A stretch of 64,000 bases of DNA from Enterococcus_E cecorum_B. Lineage in GTDB: Bacteria; Bacillota; Bacilli; Lactobacillales; Enterococcaceae. The notes beneath the pieces are model-generated. The model searched no databases. It was not told the DNA's origin and saw only the letters and a program-made list of their open reading frames with translations. The stretch lies in the NCBI GenBank assembly GCA_946499615.1, contig CAMMST010000004.1, forward strand, positions 25,023 to 89,022, read 5' to 3'. Every line of letters begins with the position of its first letter. Within the stretch, counting starts at the first letter, position 1. Both the position numbers and the translations under genes were made by a program. Positions 47,901-55,365 of this stretch are shown here, piece by piece.

Positions 47901-48380
47901 ATGGATAAATTACGAATTGTCATGAACGCGATATTAACGATAGTAGTCATATTTGTATGTTCCTTAGCTGCCTTGAATTTTTTCTCCGCACCTGATCGAC
48001 CAGGATTATTCGGCTATAAAGGGTATACGGTGATTAGTGGTAGTATGAAGCCTACCTTAGAAGTTGGTGATTACATTGTTATTAAAGAAATTCCGTTTGA
48101 AAAAGTGCAAAAAGGTGATATTATTAGTTTTTATCAAGAGCATACCTTGGTGACGCACCGGGTGATTGAAAGAAATCGGGATTATCTTCAAACCAGAGGC
48201 GATCAAAACAATGTCAATGATTTAATTGCTGTAACAAAAGCCAATTATTTGGGAAAATATCAATTTCGAATCAAACAACTAGGTCGCTTTCTTTTATGGA
48301 TGCAAGATCCGTTAGTTTATAGTTTAATCATGGCTGCGATTGCTTTAAGAATTGCGGTATTACTTTTGTTTAAAAAATGA
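47901..48380 (+). CDS. SipW-type signal peptidase I (second copy)
   Basis: A 159-residue S26B-type signal peptidase similar to the first copy. Ser is in YTVISGSMKPTLEVGDYIV, His in HTLVTHRV, and Asp in GDQNNVND. It has an N-terminal helix and a C-terminal helix (about 132-157). ATG 47901 follows GGTGAG and adjoins the previous stop. Having two peptidases in one locus suggests separate substrate groups, for example the first three paralogues versus the 224-residue protein. Both active sites look complete. Confidence 0.87.
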   Translation: MDKLRIVMNAILTIVVIFVCSLAALNFFSAPDRPGLFGYKGYTVISGSMKPTLEVGDYIVIKEIPFEKVQKGDIISFYQEHTLVTHRVIERNRDYLQTRGDQNNVNDLIAVTKANYLGKYQFRIKQLGRFLLWMQDPLVYSLIMAAIALRIAVLLLFKK

Positions 48381-48395
48381 TTTTTCTAAGCGTAG

Positions 48396-48426
48396 AACAT
48401 GTTCCAAATGGGGCATGTTTTTATTT
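48396..48426 (+). terminator. terminator of the SipW locus
   Basis: AACATGTTCC/GGGGCATGTT pair with two wobbles and a 4-nt AAAT loop, then TTTTATTTTT. Confidence 0.82.
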
Positions 48427-48569
48427 TTATTAGGACATCTTCCAAATAGTATTAATTAAGATGACTAATTTTCATAAAATTTTCAGTCGCTACTTGTATT
48501 GATAGATAATCGCTGTATAATAAAATAGTTACTTAAAGTAATTATTTTCGATAAGTAAGGAGGATGGAA

Positions 48570-49034
48570 ATGAACTGGGAAGATTCAGAACGGTATATTT
48601 CTGCTTGTATTGCAGCAAAGAAGACGTTACAATTTTTGCCTGTGCCGCCTAAAGATTTACGCCGGCAGCAAATATACCAATTGAAAGTGTTGCATGATTT
48701 GATGGAATGTCAAGACTCAGTCAAAATCAGTGATATTGCCCATCGGATTGGGACGACCTTGCCAAGTGTCACGAAGAGTATGAATGAGTTGGAAGAAAAT
48801 GGTTATGTCAAAAAGGTGGAAAATCTTCAGGATAAACGTATCACCAATATTGCTTTAACGGATAAAGGACAAGCAATATATGATCAACTGATATATCAAT
48901 TTCATGTGCAAAATGCTAAAGTGTTAGCTGATATTCCGGAAGAGGAGTTAAATACGACCATCGAAACCATTCGTAAAATTTATCAGAAAATGGATGCTTT
49001 TAATCGATATAAAGGAGATGAACAGTTTGTATAA
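48570..49034 (+). CDS. MarR family regulator
   Basis: A winged-helix regulator of 154 residues. Helix-turn-helix KISDIAHRIGTTLPSVTKSMNELEENGYVKKV (about 53-84) and the wing LQDKRITNIALTDKG are clear. AAGGAGG at 48557-48563 places the start at ATG 48570 rather than at the ATG overlapping the RBS (48564). Its end overlaps the first ABC gene, so it is co-translated with the exporter and probably regulates it. Confidence 0.9.
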   Translation: MNWEDSERYISACIAAKKTLQFLPVPPKDLRRQQIYQLKVLHDLMECQDSVKISDIAHRIGTTLPSVTKSMNELEENGYVKKVENLQDKRITNIALTDKGQAIYDQLIYQFHVQNAKVLADIPEEELNTTIETIRKIYQKMDAFNRYKGDEQFV

Positions 49035-50760
49035 AACCTTAGCAAAATCGATGCGTCAATATATTAAGCCTTCGATATTAACGATGATTTTTTTAGCTGG
49101 TGAAGTTTTTGCTGAAATGATGATTCCTTATTTGATGGCTAAAGTATTGGACCGCGGATTTGAAACCAAAGATATTCAATATATTATTCAAATTGGCCTA
49201 TTGATGGCTGTGATTGCCTTAATTTCCATGACTTGTGGTATTTTAGGTGGTAAGTTTTCTTCAGATGCTTCGGCGGGATTTGCAGCAAATTTAAGAGAAG
49301 ACATTTATCGCAATATTCAACGTTTCTCTTTCCAGAATATTGATCGCTTCTCTACGCCGAGTCTGATTACCCGTTTGACAACTGATATTACCAATATTCA
49401 ATTTGCTTTTCAAATGGTCTTAAAAACTGTGATTCGTGCACCGTTTATGATTGTGTTTGCTTTTATTATGGCAGCTTATACCAATCTTAAGCTATCAATG
49501 ATTATTTTAGCAGTGATTCCATTTCTAGGAGCTGCCTTGATTTTCTTGATTTATCGTGTGCATCCTTATTTTGTGAAGGTCTTTCGTCAATATGACCACT
49601 TAAATCAAACCGTTCAAGAAGTGATTAATGGTGTACGTGTGGTGAAATCTTTTGTACGTGAAGAGAAGGAAATTGACCGTTTCAAAGATGCTTCTGAACA
49701 AATTAAGCAAGTCTTTATGAAAGCTGAAAAGTTAATCGCGTTAAATAGTCCGATTATGCAGATTGCAGTCTATAGTTCCTTGCTTGTCGTTTATTGGTTT
49801 GGTGCGAAATTTGTCGTAGCAGGTAGCTTGACACCTGGTACTTTGACTTCATTTATTATGTATATGCTTCAAATCTTAAATAGCTTGATGATGTTTTCAA
49901 TGATTTTTGTCATGATTGTGATTTCTGAAGCTTCTTGTGAACGGGTAGCTGAAGTCTTAACTGAAAAATCAACGTTAACCAATCCAGAAAATCCTGTGAC
50001 AACGATTGAAAATGGTGAAATTGAGTTCAAAAATGTGTCCTTCAAGTACTATCCTGAAGCACAAGAAGCTGATTTAGCCAATATAAGCTTTAAGATTGAA
50101 TCAGGGCAAACTATTGGCATTATCGGAGGAACTGGTAGTGGGAAATCTAGTTTGATTCAACTTATTCCAAGGCTTTATGATACTACACAAGGAGAAGTCT
50201 ATGTTGCTGGACGAAATGTCAAAGAGTACGACCTAGTAACCTTGCGTGATCAAATTGCGATGGTTTTACAAAAAAATACTTTATTTTCTGGTACGATTTT
50301 AGAGAATTTACGTTGGGGAGATAAGGATGCTTCGTTAGCTGAAGTGAAGCGTATGGCCAGTCTTGCCCAAGCGGATCAGTTTGTTTCGACTTTCCCGGAA
50401 GAATATAATACGGTGCTAGACCAAGGTGGGAATAATGTATCGGGAGGCCAAAAACAACGCTTAACTATTGCACGTGCTTTATTGAAGAAACCTAAAATCT
50501 TGATTCTCGATGATTCAACCAGTGCTGTCGATACGAAGACGGATGCCAAAATTCGTCAAGCATTTAAAGAAGAAATTCCAAATACAACGAAGATTATCGT
50601 GGCGCAACGAGTTTCTTCTATTCAAGATGCCGATAAAATTATTGTGCTAGATGAAGGAAAAATTAATGGCATCGGCACACATGAGGAATTATTAGCAAAT
50701 AATCAAATTTATCAAGAAGTTTATGAATCACAAGTGAAAGGGGGACAAATCAGTGAATAA
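49018..50760 (+). CDS. heterodimeric ABC exporter, degenerate-site half (EfrA/LmrC-like)
   Basis: A half-transporter of about 580 residues with a six-helix domain (about 15-300) and a nucleotide-binding domain. Walker A is GGTGSGKSSL, the signature VSGGQKQRLTIARAL, and Walker B LILDDSTSAVD, where the usual catalytic Glu is Asp. That is typical of the degenerate half of heterodimers such as LmrCD, EfrAB or BmrCD. ATG 49018 touches its RBS (AAAGGAG), so TTG 49027 (MYKTLAKSMRQY) is likely the true start, overlapping marR. It pairs with the next gene; drugs or lipids are plausible substrates. Confidence 0.9.
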   Translation: MNSLYKTLAKSMRQYIKPSILTMIFLAGEVFAEMMIPYLMAKVLDRGFETKDIQYIIQIGLLMAVIALISMTCGILGGKFSSDASAGFAANLREDIYRNIQRFSFQNIDRFSTPSLITRLTTDITNIQFAFQMVLKTVIRAPFMIVFAFIMAAYTNLKLSMIILAVIPFLGAALIFLIYRVHPYFVKVFRQYDHLNQTVQEVINGVRVVKSFVREEKEIDRFKDASEQIKQVFMKAEKLIALNSPIMQIAVYSSLLVVYWFGAKFVVAGSLTPGTLTSFIMYMLQILNSLMMFSMIFVMIVISEASCERVAEVLTEKSTLTNPENPVTTIENGEIEFKNVSFKYYPEAQEADLANISFKIESGQTIGIIGGTGSGKSSLIQLIPRLYDTTQGEVYVAGRNVKEYDLVTLRDQIAMVLQKNTLFSGTILENLRWGDKDASLAEVKRMASLAQADQFVSTFPEEYNTVLDQGGNNVSGGQKQRLTIARALLKKPKILILDDSTSAVDTKTDAKIRQAFKEEIPNTTKIIVAQRVSSIQDADKIIVLDEGKINGIGTHEELLANNQIYQEVYESQVKGGQISE

Positions 50761-52639
50761 GAAAAAAGCAATGGGTAGACCAGCCAATCCAGTAAAAATA
50801 TTTGGTCGAATTTTATCTTATGTGGGTAAAAAATATCGTTGGCGTTTAGTCATCGTTTTTATTAGTATTATTATTTCGGCAGCGGCAAATGCGATTGGAA
50901 TTAGTTTCTCACAACGCTTGATTGATGATTATATTGTGCCCCTTTTAGGCAAAGCGAATCCTAATTTTGCTCCTTTAGCGAAGGCGATTGGCTTTATGGC
51001 GATGATTTATTTGAGTGGCGCGATTTTGACGTATGTGTATAATCGTACCATGGTTACTGTTTCTCAAGGGGTATTGAAAGATATTCGTGATGAAATGTTT
51101 GCGCATATGGAAATTCTTCCTGTACGTTACTATGATAGTAATGCCACTGGCGACATTATGAGTCATTTTACAAACGATACAGATACTCTCAGACAGATGA
51201 TTAGTCAGTCGATTCCTCAAACGATTGCTGCTTTGATTAGTGTGTTACCTATTATTGTAGCGATGTTTATGATTAATGTGCCGATGACGATTTTTGTCTT
51301 ATTCATGGTAACTTTAATGGTTTTAGTGATTCGTAATTTAGGTTCCAAGAGTGGGAAGTATTTCTCTTTCCAACAAAAAGCTTTAGGAACATTAAATGGT
51401 TATATTGAAGAAATGATTGAAGGGCAAAAAGTCGTGAAAGTCTTTAACCATGAAGAGGTAGCGATTGATCGTTTCGTGGAATTAAATGAAGATTTGCGCA
51501 TAAATTCTACTAAGGCGAATACTTATGCCAATATTATGATGCCAATTATGGGAAATATTGGAAACTTCATGTATTTATTGACGGCTGTGGTGGGTGCTAT
51601 TTTTTCTATCACTGGCGTTACTGCATTAACACTTGGTAGTATTGTTTCTTTTGTGCAGTTTACGAAGAGTATCACGATGCCAATTGCCCAAATTTCACAA
51701 CAATTCAATGCGATTATCCTTTCTTTAGCCGGTGCACAACGTATTTTTGAACTATTAGATGAAGTGCCTGAAACGGATGAAGGACACGTCGAGTTAGTCA
51801 ATATCATTAAACATGAAAATGGTCGTATGGAAGAAACTGCCAAACGTACGGGACACTGGGCATGGAAAAATACTGATTCGAATGGGCATGTGCAATACAC
51901 TGAGTTAAAAGGTGATGTGCGCTTTGAAGAGGTGACGTTTGGCTATCGCGAGGATAAAACGATCTTGCATGATATCAATTTATTTGCCAAACCAGGTCAA
52001 AAAATTGCCTTTGTCGGCGCAACCGGTGCTGGTAAGACGACAATTACCAACTTAATTAATCGTTTCTATGACATTCAAAAAGGGATGATTACTTATGATG
52101 GGATTAATGTTCAAGCGATGAAAAAAGCAGATTTACGTCGTTCACTAGGAATTGTATTACAAGATACGCATTTATTTACTGGTACGATTAAAGAAAATAT
52201 CCGCTATGGGAAATTAGATGCGACGGATGAAGAAGTCTATGCTGCGGCGAAATTAGTGAATGCGGACCACTTTATTCGTCAACTACCAAAAGGCTATGAT
52301 ACTGAGTTAACCGGTGATGGTGGCTCGCTTTCTCAAGGACAACGCCAACTATTAGCCATTGCTCGGGCGGCTGTGGCAGATCCACCGGTATTAATCTTAG
52401 ACGAAGCGACTTCAAGTATTGATACACGTACTGAAGCGATTGTACAAGCGGGGATGGATTCATTGATGAAAGGACGTACCGTATTTGTCATTGCGCACCG
52501 CTTATCGACGGTTCGAAATTCTGATGCGATTATGGTATTAGATCAAGGTCGTATTATTGAGCGCGGTACCCATGATGAATTGATTGCCCAACAAGGTGAA
52601 TATTATCAATTATATACTGGCGCTATCAAATTAGCCTAA
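50753..52639 (+). CDS. heterodimeric ABC exporter, catalytic half (EfrB/LmrD-like)
   Basis: A half-transporter of 628 residues with six helices (about 25-330) and a nucleotide-binding domain. Walker A is GATGAGKTTITN, the signature LSQGQRQLLAIARA (GQ instead of GG), and Walker B LILDEATSSID has the catalytic Glu. A ~40-residue insertion between the membrane and ATPase parts (GRMEETAKRTGHWAWKN) is typical for the larger partner. GTG 50753 overlaps the previous stop by 8 bp. It forms a pair with the Asp-type half. Confidence 0.91.
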   Translation: MNKKKAMGRPANPVKIFGRILSYVGKKYRWRLVIVFISIIISAAANAIGISFSQRLIDDYIVPLLGKANPNFAPLAKAIGFMAMIYLSGAILTYVYNRTMVTVSQGVLKDIRDEMFAHMEILPVRYYDSNATGDIMSHFTNDTDTLRQMISQSIPQTIAALISVLPIIVAMFMINVPMTIFVLFMVTLMVLVIRNLGSKSGKYFSFQQKALGTLNGYIEEMIEGQKVVKVFNHEEVAIDRFVELNEDLRINSTKANTYANIMMPIMGNIGNFMYLLTAVVGAIFSITGVTALTLGSIVSFVQFTKSITMPIAQISQQFNAIILSLAGAQRIFELLDEVPETDEGHVELVNIIKHENGRMEETAKRTGHWAWKNTDSNGHVQYTELKGDVRFEEVTFGYREDKTILHDINLFAKPGQKIAFVGATGAGKTTITNLINRFYDIQKGMITYDGINVQAMKKADLRRSLGIVLQDTHLFTGTIKENIRYGKLDATDEEVYAAAKLVNADHFIRQLPKGYDTELTGDGGSLSQGQRQLLAIARAAVADPPVLILDEATSSIDTRTEAIVQAGMDSLMKGRTVFVIAHRLSTVRNSDAIMVLDQGRIIERGTHDELIAQQGEYYQLYTGAIKLA

Positions 52640-52642
52640 AAG

Positions 52643-52689
52643 AAAAACCAACGAGACTCTATGAAAAATAAGTTTCGTTGGTTTTTTTT
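52643..52689. terminator. terminator between the convergent ABC exporter and zwf genes
   Basis: AAAAACCAACGA/TCGTTGGTTTTT is a 12-bp stem with a T tail on the plus strand and an A/T tail on the other. It serves both directions. Confidence 0.9.
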
Positions 52690-52696
52690 GATATTT

Positions 52697-54223
52697 CTAT
52701 GATAATTCACCGTGTTCGCGATACCAATGATCAGGTTGCCATACCCAGTTAAATCCATCTTCTTGAAGTAAGTGGAAAGCTTCATCTGGTCCCATTGTTC
52801 CAGCCGCATAAGTTGGAATAGGAGAAGTGGTATCGGCATCCCAAGCTTGACGAATTTGATCAACAATTTTCCAAGATTGGGACACCTCATGCCAGTGTGT
52901 AAAGTTAGTTCCATCGCCGTTTAAGCAATCTAGAATCAGTTTTTCGTAGGCTTCTGGTGTGTTAGCGATAATTTCTGCGCTGTTACGGTAGTCAAGTTTC
53001 ACCGGCAATAGATTGAAATTAGGGCCAACTTCTTTCCCATTTAATGAAAGTGAGAAGCCTTCTGTGGGTTGTATATAGATTGTTAAGACATTTGGTTCTG
53101 GTTTTTGGGCATTTTGTTCCTCTTCATCAAAGGAATGATTGAAGAGATTAATTGGCACAGACTTAAATACGATATTGATACGTGTGCCTTTTTCGGTCAT
53201 ACGTTTACCGGTACGAATATAAAACGGTACGCCAGACCAGCGGAAATTATCGATAAACAAACGACCGGCGACAAAGGTTTCTGTACGCGATTCAGGATTG
53301 ACTTGATCTTCTTCTTTATAGCCTTTATAAGTACGACCAGAAATTTTTCCTTGGACATATTGTGCGCGTACAAAGTTTTTCGCTACTTCTTCAGCATCGT
53401 ACATACGAATCGCACGTAAAGCTTTAATTTTTTCATTGCGGATTTCTTCTTCGTTAAAAGCAGCGGGTGGATCCATAGCAAGTAAGGCTAAGACTTGGAA
53501 GATGTGGTTTTGGACCATATCTTTTAAGGCCCCACTTTGATCGTAATAGCCTGCGCGTTCTTCCACCCCAAGATTTTCAGCCAAACTAATTTGTACATTA
53601 TCTATATAACGATTATTCCAAACTGCTTCAAACAGAGAATTTGCAAAACGCACCGCAGAAATACTTTGAATCATTTCTTTTCCTAGATAATGATCAATAC
53701 GATAAATTTCTGATTCATCAAAGACTTCATTAATTTCGTTGTTTAACTTTTCAGCTGTTTGATAATCAGTACCAAATGGTTTTTCGATGATGACGCGATG
53801 ATAACCATTTGATTCAAGTAAACCTTGTGATTGTAAATGATGCACAATCGTACCAAATAGGCTAGGGGACATCGCTAAGTAAAATAGGCGATTACCAGCT
53901 AAACCGTATTCTTCGTCTAATTGGTTGGCTAAATTCTTTAAAGTATCATAGTGATTGGTATCATTGACATCGTGGGATTGATAATAAAAATGACTGGCAA
54001 AGGCCGCCGCTTGTTGTTCGCTTGCAGTCAAATTTGAGACAGAAGACATTACGACTTCACGATAAGTTTCGTTAGACCATGGACGACGCGCAGTTCCAAT
54101 CACAGCGAAACTCTCTTTTAACAGCCCTTTTTGATATAACCGAAATAATGAAGGGTAGAGTTTACGTTGCGCTAAATCTCCTGTGCCTCCAAAGATAGTG
54201 ATCAAAACCTTTTTTTCTTTCAT
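52697..54223 (-). CDS. zwf: glucose-6-phosphate 1-dehydrogenase
   Basis: First step of the oxidative pentose phosphate route, giving NADPH. The nucleotide motif FGGTGDLAQRKLYPSLF lies near residues 9-25, EKPFGTD near 145, and the active-site RIDHYLGKE near 173-181. 508 residues from ATG 54223, preceded by GAGGAG; the frame also opens at GTG 54232. The start lies 5 bp after the DtxR-type gene, whose last codons hold the zwf RBS, so the two genes are coupled. It ends at the shared terminator. Confidence 0.95.
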   Translation of the reverse strand: MKEKKVLITIFGGTGDLAQRKLYPSLFRLYQKGLLKESFAVIGTARRPWSNETYREVVMSSVSNLTASEQQAAAFASHFYYQSHDVNDTNHYDTLKNLANQLDEEYGLAGNRLFYLAMSPSLFGTIVHHLQSQGLLESNGYHRVIIEKPFGTDYQTAEKLNNEINEVFDESEIYRIDHYLGKEMIQSISAVRFANSLFEAVWNNRYIDNVQISLAENLGVEERAGYYDQSGALKDMVQNHIFQVLALLAMDPPAAFNEEEIRNEKIKALRAIRMYDAEEVAKNFVRAQYVQGKISGRTYKGYKEEDQVNPESRTETFVAGRLFIDNFRWSGVPFYIRTGKRMTEKGTRINIVFKSVPINLFNHSFDEEEQNAQKPEPNVLTIYIQPTEGFSLSLNGKEVGPNFNLLPVKLDYRNSAEIIANTPEAYEKLILDCLNGDGTNFTHWHEVSQSWKIVDQIRQAWDADTTSPIPTYAAGTMGPDEAFHLLQEDGFNWVWQPDHWYREHGELS

Positions 54224-54228
54224 ATTTT

Positions 54229-54885
54229 TCACTCCTCATTTAGTAAATCGACAAATATTGTACTCGCAGCTTTAAAACTAACTGCGATTGTTTTTTCTTG
54301 ATTTTGTATGGTGATTGGTCCTTCATAATCTGCAATTTCAATGATACGATATTGTTCTTGGAGATTTAGATCAAGAGAGACCAAATAATCCAGTAGTTCT
54401 TTTTCATCTAAAACACGGGCAATTCTAATCAGACTGCCTACTGGATAATCCGCTAAAGTTTGGCGTTTCTTTTCAGAGATAATGCCATTTTCTTTCGGAA
54501 TTCTTCCTCCATGTGGACAATAATCAGGAAAATTCATAAAGGCTTCTAATTTGTTAGCAAGTTTATCCGAAGTGACGTGTTCTAGTACTTCTGCATCATC
54601 ATGGACATCATTCCATGAATATTGTAAGTACTCAACTAAAAAGACCTCCCACAAGCGATGGCGGCGCATTAATGAACTCGCGGTTTGTGAACCTTGATCA
54701 GTTAATTGTACGCCTTGATAGGGAAAGTGGAGTACTAAATTTTCTTTTTCTAATTTTGAAATCATTTCACTGACTGAAGCTGCGGATACACCTAGACCAG
54801 CCACGATTTGCTTGTTTGAGATTTTCTTTTCATGACCACCAAGCTCTAAAATGAGTTTTAGGTAGTCTTCACGATTAGGAGTCAA
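54229..54885 (-). CDS. DtxR/MntR-type metalloregulator
   Basis: A 218-residue metal-responsive repressor. An N-terminal winged helix (LKLILELGGHEKKISNKQIVAGLGVSAASVSEMISKLEKEN) is followed by a dimerisation/metal domain with RRHRLWEVFLVEYLQYSWNDVHDDAEVLEHV and a C-terminal FeoA-like domain. Glu, His and Asp/Cys ligands (C124 area in FPDYCPHGG) are in place for Mn or Fe sensing, as in EfaR/ScaR. TTG 54885 follows AAAGGAGGG. It is upstream of zwf and co-directional. The target genes are unknown. Confidence 0.88.
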   Translation of the reverse strand: MTPNREDYLKLILELGGHEKKISNKQIVAGLGVSAASVSEMISKLEKENLVLHFPYQGVQLTDQGSQTASSLMRRHRLWEVFLVEYLQYSWNDVHDDAEVLEHVTSDKLANKLEAFMNFPDYCPHGGRIPKENGIISEKKRQTLADYPVGSLIRIARVLDEKELLDYLVSLDLNLQEQYRIIEIADYEGPITIQNQEKTIAVSFKAASTIFVDLLNEE

Positions 54886-54964
54886 AAAAAATCCCTCCTT
54901 TATAGTATGTAATAAATTTTACCACGCATTTATCAAAAAAGCTAATATTGTTATCATTTGTCAA

Positions 54965-54998
54965 TAAAAAGAATCAGGCATGGGATTTGCCTGATTCT
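54965..54998 (-). terminator. terminator of the pepS transcript
   Basis: GAATCAGGCA/TGCCTGATTC is a 10-bp stem with a 7-nt loop; on the minus strand it runs into TTTTTATTG. It lies about 355 nt beyond the pepS stop codon, beyond the palindromic elements. Confidence 0.88.
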
Positions 54999-55044
54999 AC
55001 AATTATCTGAATATTATTTTTGTAAGGTGTGTCAGTTTCGCGCT

Positions 55045-55084
55045 CTTATCTGCTCGTGGCTGACCGAGTCGCTTCACATCCTTA
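55045..55084 (-). repeat. truncated copy of the palindromic element (element C)
   Basis: CTTATCTGCTCGTGGCTGAC... at 55045-55073 matches the outer arm of element A (55317-55344) with three differences. It is followed by TCACATCCTTA, a degenerate form of the flanking 21-bp repeat. Only this arm is present. Confidence 0.75.
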
Positions 55085-55097
55085 GTTGACGGTGTTT

Positions 55098-55207
55098 GCC
55101 GGGTAACTCCTGTGCATCTAAGCCGGCCTGTCTAGGAAAATCTTAAAACACAGAGGATTTTCCTGACATTCCGGAAACCTTAGCTGCTTGGAGTTGACCG
55201 ACCCGGC
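55098..55207 (-). repeat. 110-nt imperfect palindrome (element B)
   Basis: Nested complementary arms: GCCGGGT/ACCCGGC, ACTCC/GGAGT, CTAAG/CTTAG, CCGG/CCGG and GTC-AGGAAAATC/GATTTTCC-GAC enclose a 13-nt loop. The element is exactly 110 nt like element A, but its arm sequences differ while the pairings remain. It is transcribed in the 3' region of pepS. Confidence 0.85.
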
Positions 55208-55228
55208 TCACAACCTTATGCCCAATCT
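55208..55228 (-). repeat. 21-bp direct repeat, inner copy
   Basis: TCACAACCTTATGCCCAATC plus one further T matches the copy at 55345-55365 perfectly. The two are 137 bp apart, and each sits at the edge of a palindromic element. Confidence 0.9.
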
Positions 55229-55234
55229 GTGTTC

Positions 55235-55344
55235 AGCGACTAGCCACTTCGGCGTATAAGCCAGCCCGTCTTGGAAAGTCTTTATTTCTCGGACTTTCCC
55301 GACGTTCTGGACAAACTTATCCGCTCGTGGCTGAGCAAGTCGCT
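55235..55344 (-). repeat. 110-nt imperfect palindrome (element A)
   Basis: Arms AGCGACT/AGTCGCT, AGCCAC/GTGGCT, ATAAG/CTTAT, CCAG/CTGG and CGTC..GGAAAGTC/GACTTTCC..GACG enclose an 11-nt loop. G+C content is clearly above that of the surrounding genes. It begins 8 nt after the pepS stop on the minus strand, inside the pepS mRNA. Confidence 0.87.
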
Positions 55345-55365
55345 TCACAACCTTATGCCCAATCT
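55345..55365 (-). repeat. 21-bp direct repeat, copy overlapping the pepS stop codon
   Basis: Identical to 55208-55228. The pepS stop (TTA at 55353-55355 on the plus strand) lies inside it, so the last residues of PepS are encoded by the repeat unit. Confidence 0.9.

Noticed and set aside
51523..51900. Minus-strand frame opposite the second ABC exporter gene
   Set aside because: It is a mirror frame of a conserved transporter and lacks start signals.
55045..55365. CRISPR array
   Set aside because: The units are 110-nt palindromes with a 137-bp period and diverged copies; there are no short identical repeats with unique spacers and no cas genes.
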